Assembly: GCF_018219155.1 (NCBI RefSeq)
Contig: NZ_CP056123.1
Coordinates: forward strand, 4,225,505 to 4,289,504
Reading direction: 5' to 3'
Origin: Moritella sp. 24
GTDB taxonomy: Bacteria > Pseudomonadota > Gammaproteobacteria > Enterobacterales > Moritellaceae
DNA length: 64,000 bases
Of the stretch, positions 62,574 through 64,000 are shown one piece after another. The translations under genes and the position numbers were made by a program. The first letter of the stretch is position 1. Every line of letters starts with the position of its first letter. The notes under the pieces are model-generated. The model was given only the letters and a program-made list of their open reading frames with translations. It had not been told where the DNA came from and did not search any database.

Positions 62574-64000
62574 TTAGTATGTCCGTCTTTCGCGGTTCAT
62601 CTTCGCTGCTAGTTTCTGATCAATATGTTCAATACGAATTGAACTCTGCTTAAATGCAGGCTGACGTGAATGAGGGTCAAGTAACCCTAACGACAATCGA
62701 TTAACGCAATCATGAAAATGGAATGGAATAAAGACAGCGTTAGGCGCGACACGCTGCGTTAATTGCACCATAACAACAGCATCGCCACGACGAGAGGCCA
62801 AGCGAACATAACTTTGATGCTTAATACCGAGCTTAGCAGCCGCGTCCGGATTCATTTCCATATACGGGGTTGGGCTATATTTGTTGAGGTTACCCATTTT
62901 ACCGGTACGTGTACGCGTATGAAAATGCTCTACCACACGCCCACTATTAAGCCAGAATGGATATTCGTCACAAGGATGTTCATTATTATCAACCCAAGGT
63001 AACGGAATTAAATTAGCCTTACCTGTCGGTGTTGGGAATACACCATCGCTATATAAACGAGGGTTACCTTTATCAGTGTCATCACCTTCACGGTGTGGCC
63101 ATTGGATACCACGGGCCTTTTCAATTTTTTCGTACGTCATACCTGAGATATCAAGATTACGCCCAGCCCCTTTTGATAGAGACTTCATTTCTTCAAACGC
63201 TTCTTCCGTCGTCACAGGGAAAGTTATTTTTTTACCATTCTCAAAACGTTTCGATAATTCAGAAAAAATCCAAAAATCAGATTTAGAATTACCCTTAGGT
63301 GCTTGCACGTTACTGACTCGGTTTACACGTCGTTCAGTATTGGTAAATACCCCTTCCTTCTCAGCCCAAACGGCAGCTGGTAAGAACATATGCGCATATT
63401 GCGTTGTTTCTACATCTTGATACGCATCTTGAACCACAAGAAAATCTAATTTTTCTAGCGTTTTACGGATACGTGAAGTATTTGGCATCGACGTCATTGG
63501 GTTTGTCGCTACTAACCACAGACCTTTAATTTGTCCCGTTTCAATGGCAGGAAAAATATCTGTTTGTGCTAAACCTCGTTTTTTCGGAAAGAACTCTGGG
63601 TCTATGCCCCAAAATTCAGCAATGTCGTTACGGTCTTTTTCTTTCTCTAATAAACGGTAACCCGGTAAACCAGAACAAGAAGACCACTCACGTGTGCCCA
63701 TCGCATTACATTGACCAGTAATTGATAAGCTCGTCCCGCCAGGTACACCTATATTACCGGTAATAAGCGATAACGAATTACAACCAGTGATAGCATCACT
63801 ACCATGGGTACTTTGATTCAGCCCCATCGTCCAGATACTCATGGCACGTCCCGCCTTCGCAAATAAACGCGCCACATGGCGGATCGTATCTTCATCGATG
63901 CCACAAATTTTAGCCGCTGATGTTGGATCAAAATCAGCAACACAAGCTCTTAACTCTTCAATGCCGTTGGTATATTTTTCGATATAGTCTTTATCTTCTA
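62574..64000 (-). CDS. Molybdopterin oxidoreductase, NasA/NapA type (C-terminal part, 5' end outside window)
   Basis: At least 475 residues; the frame continues without a stop to the window edge, so the N-terminal [4Fe-4S] and cofactor-binding part is missing. RAMSIWTMGLNQSTHGSDAITGCNSLSLITGNIGVPGG and SITGQCNAMGTREW match the bis-MGD-binding region of nitrate reductases of the NasA/NapA type, and the C-terminal molybdopterin dinucleotide-binding domain starts at GKANLIPLPW with SGRVVEHFHTRTRTG. Its partner is a DmsBC-type anchor rather than NapB or NasB, so the substrate (nitrate or another oxo-anion) is open. First readable gene of the operon. Confidence 0.88.
   Translation of the reverse strand, partial: EDKDYIEKYTNGIEELRACVADFDPTSAAKICGIDEDTIRHVARLFAKAGRAMSIWTMGLNQSTHGSDAITGCNSLSLITGNIGVPGGTSLSITGQCNAMGTREWSSCSGLPGYRLLEKEKDRNDIAEFWGIDPEFFPKKRGLAQTDIFPAIETGQIKGLWLVATNPMTSMPNTSRIRKTLEKLDFLVVQDAYQDVETTQYAHMFLPAAVWAEKEGVFTNTERRVNRVSNVQAPKGNSKSDFWIFSELSKRFENGKKITFPVTTEEAFEEMKSLSKGAGRNLDISGMTYEKIEKARGIQWPHREGDDTDKGNPRLYSDGVFPTPTGKANLIPLPWVDNNEHPCDEYPFWLNSGRVVEHFHTRTRTGKMGNLNKYSPTPYMEMNPDAAAKLGIKHQSYVRLASRRGDAVVMVQLTQRVAPNAVFIPFHFHDCVNRLSLGLLDPHSRQPAFKQSSIRIEHIDQKLAAKMNRERRTY

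Noticed and set aside
63076-63420. 114-codon + strand frame inside the molybdoenzyme gene
   Set aside because: Antisense shadow of a conserved coding region, no ribosome-binding site or family features.

Overview
The window is an ordinary-looking chromosomal segment of an AT-rich marine gammaproteobacterium, most likely Moritella or a close relative (Psychromonas, Shewanella and Vibrio are alternatives). The evidence is the E. coli/Vibrio-type synteny (tolC/nudF-cpdA-yqiA-parE; pilT/yggS-proC-yggT-rdgB-hemW; trmB/mutY-yggX-mltC), a MotX sodium-motor protein beside rnr-rlmB, and Fur- and ArgR-type operators. I see no phage, insertion sequence, CRISPR array or integrase.

Layout. 1-4.1 kb: an alkyl-DHAP-synthase-like flavoprotein (cut by the window edge), a GlpD-family dehydrogenase and an FGGY kinase in one operon. 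4.2-5.4 kb: ribosomal operon rpsF-rpsR-rplI, lacking the usual priB. 5.7-7.0 kb: a possible small membrane peptide, elaA and an RDD membrane protein. 7.1-11.5 kb: rlmB, rnr, motX. 11.6-16.7 kb: mdh and argR, with the arginine uptake operon artPJQM between them and ARG boxes in the artP/argR gap. 16.8-20.6 kb: a Fur-type-box-preceded iron(III) ABC transporter. 20.8-24.7 kb: an RND efflux pump with its adaptor. 24.9-31.9 kb: nudF, cpdA, yqiA, parE, then divergent tolC and lpxL. 32-40 kb: glnE and ygiF, separated by a YjfIJKL/PspA-type membrane-stress module with a striking operator. 40.3-43.1 kb: DUF47 protein, PiT phosphate transporter, SH3 membrane protein. 43.2-55.9 kb: yaaA, pilU-pilT, the yggS...hemW operon, a glutaminase, yggL-trmB, and mutY-yggX-mltC. 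56.0-56.8 kb: eight tRNA genes built from Thr-Phe tandem units. 57.0-60.2 kb: an OmpA-like lipoprotein, an exported RelA/SpoT-like protein, an unknown protein and rpoH. 60.6-64 kb: a fused DmsB-DmsC electron-transfer protein and the C-terminal part of a NasA/NapA-type molybdoenzyme that runs off the window.

How the parts fit. Most genes are housekeeping (translation, topoisomerase IV, nitrogen regulation, tRNA and rRNA modification, DNA repair). Nutrient uptake is prominent (arginine, iron, phosphate), and in two uptake operons a hairpin sits directly after the binding-protein gene, as expected for making excess binding protein. The least ordinary elements are: the PspA/DUF350 module with a perfect 16-bp inverted repeat around its promoter and a short leader ORF; an MltC homologue with the catalytic Glu changed to Asp; a signal-peptide-bearing RelA/SpoT-fold protein; and a 47-codon ORF with a strong ribosome-binding site antisense to the end of elaA. 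All functional statements rest on reading the sequence and on family knowledge; no database search was run.
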